A DNA stretch of 33,897 nt, taken from assembly GCA_028281005.1 (NCBI GenBank), contig JANQKS010000127.1, positions 1 to 33,897 of the forward strand, in the 5' to 3' direction. Made by a program: the position numbers and the translations under genes. The stretch comes from Pseudomonadales bacterium. Lineage in GTDB: Bacteria; Pseudomonadota; Gammaproteobacteria; Pseudomonadales; Azotimanducaceae. The notes beneath the pieces were generated by a model. It saw only the letters and a list, made by a program, of their open reading frames with translations. It made no database searches and was not told the DNA's origin. Of this stretch, positions 33,199 through 33,897 are shown piece by piece. Every line of letters starts with the position of its first letter. Within the stretch, counting starts at the first letter, position 1.

Positions 33199-33232
33199 GG
33201 GCCTGTCGTTTACACGGCAGGCCCTTCCTTTT
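33199..33232 (+). terminator. Rho-independent terminator after phoX
   Basis: GGGCCTG (33199-33205) pairs with CAGGCCC (33218-33224), extended inward by three more pairs (one of them G-T), and a T-rich tail follows. It starts nine bases after the phoX stop. Confidence 0.9.
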
Positions 33233-33296
33233 TCTGTCCGTCCCTCCGCCTAGCGCTACACCGACTTCTCAATCCACTGGAACGCGTCGACCCGCC

Positions 33297-33770
33297 ATGA
33301 AGAACCTGCTCACTTCCCTCACCCTCGCCGCCGCCGGTGCCATAGTGCTCGTGGGATTTAAGTGGGTACTGACGGGCAACGATTCATCATTCGATGGGGG
33401 TCTCTCTACAAAACGCGCGAGTGAAGGTGCCAGCGTCGCCGCAGCGAGCGAGCCCTTGGGTACGCTTGCCTCCGCGTATCACTCAGCTGAGGCAGCTACC
33501 CGGATCGTCGACCCCATCGCACAAGCAGCCCTTGAGCGCGCCATTCGAGCCGTAGAAGCAGCTGAGGCCAATTACGCAAGCATCGAGCGTGAACTGGAAA
33601 CCTTGGAAGCGGAGATGGACATGCTTGATCCAGACGCCGATGAATTCCTCACCGAGACCTTTCTCATACAGGCCGAACCGCTGCTCGATCGACTCATCGC
33701 CGCGGAAGAAGCGGTACAACAAGCCAAAGATGTGGAGCGGGCCACCCGGGCGGCTGTTGCCGAGGGTTAA
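33297..33770 (+). CDS. Hypothetical protein with membrane anchor and coiled coil
   Basis: I do not recognise this 157-residue protein. An N-terminal hydrophobic helix (about 5-26, LTLAAAGAIVLVGFKWVL) is followed by a low-complexity linker and, from about residue 60 to the end, an Ala/Glu-rich helical region with heptad spacing (for example YASIERELETLEAEM), which should be a coiled coil. It looks like an inner-membrane-anchored periplasmic or cytoplasmic helical protein. The ATG at 33297 is chosen because the frame upstream lies inside the phoX terminator. The repeat copy follows 26 bases later. Confidence 0.65.
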   Translation: MKNLLTSLTLAAAGAIVLVGFKWVLTGNDSSFDGGLSTKRASEGASVAAASEPLGTLASAYHSAEAATRIVDPIAQAALERAIRAVEAAEANYASIERELETLEAEMDMLDPDADEFLTETFLIQAEPLLDRLIAAEEAVQQAKDVERATRAAVAEG

Positions 33771-33795
33771 GCGTTAAAAGCGCAGCAGTGCTAAC

Positions 33796-33897
33796 GCACT
33801 AGTGCTCAAACCACTTTATAACTTAGGATCAGAGTTCGCCAGCTTTGGGCTGGCAAGGAAGCGTGAGGAGTCATATCCGGATATTGCGACGAGCAAT
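33796..33897 (+). mobile_element. Second copy of the terminal repeat, probable insertion-sequence end
   Basis: Bases 33796-33832 match 90-126 at 35 of 37 positions, including the central CTAG. Beyond it the sequence differs from the left end: it has a GCCAGC-TTTG-GCTGGC hairpin (33838-33854), as expected inside an element. No transposase frame is visible before the window stops. The window breaking here fits an assembly that ended at a repeated element. Confidence 0.45.

Noticed and set aside
33150-33296. Upstream extension of the last hypothetical protein
   Set aside because: It overlaps the end of phoX and the terminator; the ATG at 33297 begins a normal N-terminal helix.
1-33897. Terminal repeats as evidence of a circular plasmid or phage
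   Set aside because: The two copies differ at two positions, are flanked by different sequence, and no replication, partition or phage genes are present.
1-33897. CRISPR arrays, tRNA or rRNA genes
   Set aside because: No regularly spaced direct repeats or recognisable RNA genes were found by reading both strands.

Overview
The window looks like a chromosomal piece of a purple, most likely aerobic anoxygenic phototrophic gammaproteobacterium. It carries an LH2-type antenna operon (pucB, pucA, pucC), a sulfide/thiosulfate oxidation operon (fccAB, soxXYZA), a DUF2970 gene of the sort usually found beside cytochrome c oxidase genes, bactofilin, and two phosphatases used under phosphate limitation. 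No rRNA, tRNA, CRISPR array or complete transposase gene is visible. Both ends carry copies of one palindromic repeat, so the sequence probably breaks at a mobile element.

Layout. 1-385: a 66-bp perfect palindrome in the 3' end of a DUF2970 gene. 385-4660: a LysR regulator, an SDR dehydrogenase, an MFS transporter, and two decayed genes (a membrane protein and a sugar epimerase). 4787-5819: a GNAT acetyltransferase and a small membrane-anchored protein. 5806-8310, minus strand: pucB-pucA-hairpin-pucC-def, read from a TTGACA/TATGAT promoter covered by two TGT-N12-ACA palindromes of the PpsR/CrtJ type. 8400-12819: an unknown protein with a repeated C-terminal motif, a periplasmic HELGH metallopeptidase-like lipoprotein, a PBP7-type endopeptidase and an M28-like protein. 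12988-17428: a GST, then tetR-fatty acid hydroxylase-UbiA prenyltransferase-FAD oxidoreductase with a perfect operator in front of tetR. 17515-23707: an eight-gene, almost fully overlapping operon of a two-subunit molybdenum hydroxylase, flavocytochrome c sulfide dehydrogenase and SoxXYZA. 23913-28746: a phasin-like protein, an epimerase, a luciferase-like monooxygenase, NDH-2, a methyltransferase-like protein and bactofilin. 28747-29341: sulfatase debris. 29342-33190: a lipoprotein alkaline phosphatase and a Tat-exported PhoX behind phased TGTCA repeats. 33297-33897: a coiled-coil protein and the repeat copy.

How the genes work together. The LH2 antenna supplies light energy. FCSD and Sox would feed electrons from reduced sulfur into periplasmic cytochromes, although soxB and soxCD are not in the window. 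NDH-2 oxidises NADH, and PhoA/PhoX scavenge phosphate. The most striking points are: a peptide deformylase gene translationally coupled to pucC, notable because the N-terminal Met of this LH2 alpha type is the B800 pigment ligand; an alpha subunit whose Tyr44/Trp45 positions are both Phe, predicting a blue-shifted (B800-820-like) antenna; a SoxY without the canonical GGCGG tail; and the coupling of a molybdenum hydroxylase to sulfur-oxidation genes. All calls are made from the sequence alone, without database searches.
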